DNA of 64,000 bases from Hydractinia symbiolongicarpus. Lineage: Eukaryota; Cnidaria; Hydrozoa; Anthoathecata; Hydractiniidae. Both the position numbers and the translations under genes were made by a program. The stretch spans positions 7,504,001 through 7,568,000 of the forward strand of contig NC_079876.1 of the NCBI RefSeq assembly GCF_029227915.1, read 5' to 3'. A model generated the notes under the pieces. The model worked only from the letters and a program-made list of their open reading frames with translations, had not been told where the DNA came from and did no database searches. This document shows, piece by piece, positions 62,901 to 64,000 of this stretch (position 1 is the stretch's first letter; the number at the start of each line of letters is the position of its first letter).

Positions 62901-64000
62901 ATACAAGGAAAGTATCCAGGGAGTAACCTCATTTCCAGAACGATTTTTTAAATTATTTTTTCACCACTAAATCGCATGAGACTTGTAGTTTTCAAAAATG
63001 TTTTCATTTTTGATGAGACGCTGAATAAAAGAAGTTTAATCGCCGGCAAACGAAAACCTGCGATTTCCCGTAAATCCCGGACTCGGCCCGTATAGTCAAA
63101 AGTATACAAAGAAAGTACCCAGTGAGTAAACTCGTTTCCCGAACGAATTTTTAAATTATTTTTTCACCACTAAAACGCATGAGACTTGTAGTTTTCAGAA
63201 ATGTTTTCATTTTTGATGAGACGCTTAATGAAAGTGGTTTAATCACCGGCAAACGAAAACCCGCGATTTCCCGTAAATCCCGGGCTTGGCCCGTATAGTC
63301 GAATGTATACAAAGAAAGTACCATGTGAGTAAACTCATTTCCAAAACGATTTTTTAAATTATCTTTTCACCACTAAAACGCTTGAGACTTGTAGTTTTCA
63401 AAAATGTTTTCATTTTTGATGAGACGCTGAATAAAAGAAGTTTAATCGCCGGCAAACGAAAACCCGCGACTTCCCGTAAATCCCGGACTCGGCCCGTATA
63501 GTCAAAAGTATACAAAGAAAGTACCCAGGGAGTAAACTCATTTCCCGAACGATTTTATAAATTATTTTTTCACCACTAAAACGCATGAGACTTGTAGTTT
63601 TCAAAAATGTTTTCATTTTTGATGAGACGCTTAATAAAAGAAGTTTAATCGCCGGCAAACGAAAACCTGCGATTTCCCGTAAATCCCGGACTCGGCCCGT
63701 ATAGTCACAAGTATACAAAGAAAGTACCCAGGGAGTAAACTCATTTCCCAAACGATTATTTAAATTATTATTTCACCACTAAAGCCCATGAGACTTGTAG
63801 TTTTTAAAAGTGTTTTCATTTTTGATGAGACGCTGAATAAAAGAAGTTTAGTCGCCGGCAAACGAAAACCCGCCATTTCCCGTAAATCCCGGACTCGGCC
63901 CGTATAGTCAAAAGTATAAAAGGAAAGTACCCAGTGAGTAAACTCATTTCCCGAACGAATTTTTAAATTATTTTTTCACCACTAAAACGCATGAGACTTG
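60000..64000 (-). repeat. Long-range duplication F, copy 2 (runs off the edge)
   Basis: Copy of 51.1-55.5 kb, still matching at the last base of the window, so the duplicated segment is longer than visible. It contains one further local duplication: the GTTTTGATTTTTGATG and GGCAATCGAAAACC monomers occur twice, near 60780 and 61190. Confidence 0.75.

Larger units (their letters stand above)
25723..64000 (-). repeat. Right arm: minus-strand array of the same 203-bp satellite
   Basis: About 189 head-to-tail monomers of the same family, all reverse-complemented relative to the left arm. They read on the plus strand as GAAAGTACCCAGGGAG, AAACTCATTTCCCGAACG, CACTAAAACGCATGAG, TTAATCGCCGGCAAACG and TCCCGTAAATCCCGG. 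The arm is more length-variable than the left one. It contains 14 copies of a 192-bp monomer with an 11-bp deletion, at least one 191-bp monomer, and monomers with 1-2 bp changes in the poly-T stretch. Sequence variants not seen in the left arm include GACCGGTATAG, GTGTAATTAAAAG and GTTTTGATTTTTGATG. The array runs off the right end of the window inside a higher-order repeat copy. No unique sequence interrupts it. Confidence 0.97.

Noticed and set aside
1-64000. CRISPR array or other prokaryotic repeat system
   Set aside because: There are no short repeats with unique spacers. The full 203-bp unit is conserved throughout, and no cas-like gene exists.
1-64000. Ribosomal spacer, telomeric repeat, or transposon terminal repeat
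   Set aside because: No rRNA-like or telomere-like motif, target-site duplication, reverse transcriptase or transposase sequence is visible anywhere.

Overview
The whole 64 kb window is satellite DNA. I find no credible protein-coding gene, RNA gene, transposon, CRISPR array or ordinary intergenic sequence. One monomer of about 203 bp is repeated head to tail roughly 315 times (my estimate from window length and spacing). It is AT-rich overall, with GC-rich islands (CTATACGGGCC, CCGGGATTTACGGG, TTTGCCGGCGATTAAAC) and an AT-rich hinge. Tens of kilobases of unbroken, homogenised, multi-level tandem repeat point to a eukaryotic chromosome, most likely centromeric, pericentromeric or other heterochromatic satellite. 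I do not recognise the family and cannot name the species. Transition patterns at CpG, and perhaps CCGG, suggest a genome that methylates cytosine. That is compatible with a plant but not proof of one.

Layout: bases 1-25722 hold about 127 monomers on the plus strand. At 25722/25723 the array flips, and 25723-64000 holds about 189 monomers of the same family on the minus strand. I see no other orientation change. The arms next to the flip are clearly related but not identical, so the inversion separates two diverged sub-arrays rather than being a simple fold-back copy of one molecule.

Above the monomer there is a patchwork of higher-order repeats. In the left arm I see tandem blocks of 4, 5, 6 and 8 monomers (periods about 812, 1015, 1219 and 1624-1625 bp). 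A larger block of about 4 kb is present three times (near 1.1-5.0, 15.5-19.5 and 20.7-24.9 kb). A 1.4 kb block at the left edge recurs at 13.0-14.4 kb. In the right arm I see periods of 203, 395, 405, 1214, 1610, 2230, 2824 and about 3630 bp, and a duplication offset of about 8.5-8.9 kb (51.1-55.5 versus 60.0-64.0 kb). Copies of a block differ by whole-monomer gains and losses, the signature of unequal exchange. A monomer lacking 11 bp (about 192 bp) occurs 14 times, only in the right arm.

Within most monomers there is a short perfect dyad (9-bp arms, 4-nt loop). In one variant the dyad has changed on both sides so that pairing is kept. Open reading frames of 60-160 codons recur throughout, but they follow from the repeat itself: most begin at TTG or GTG, the monomer length is not a multiple of three, and frames are open on both strands. 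I do not treat them as genes.
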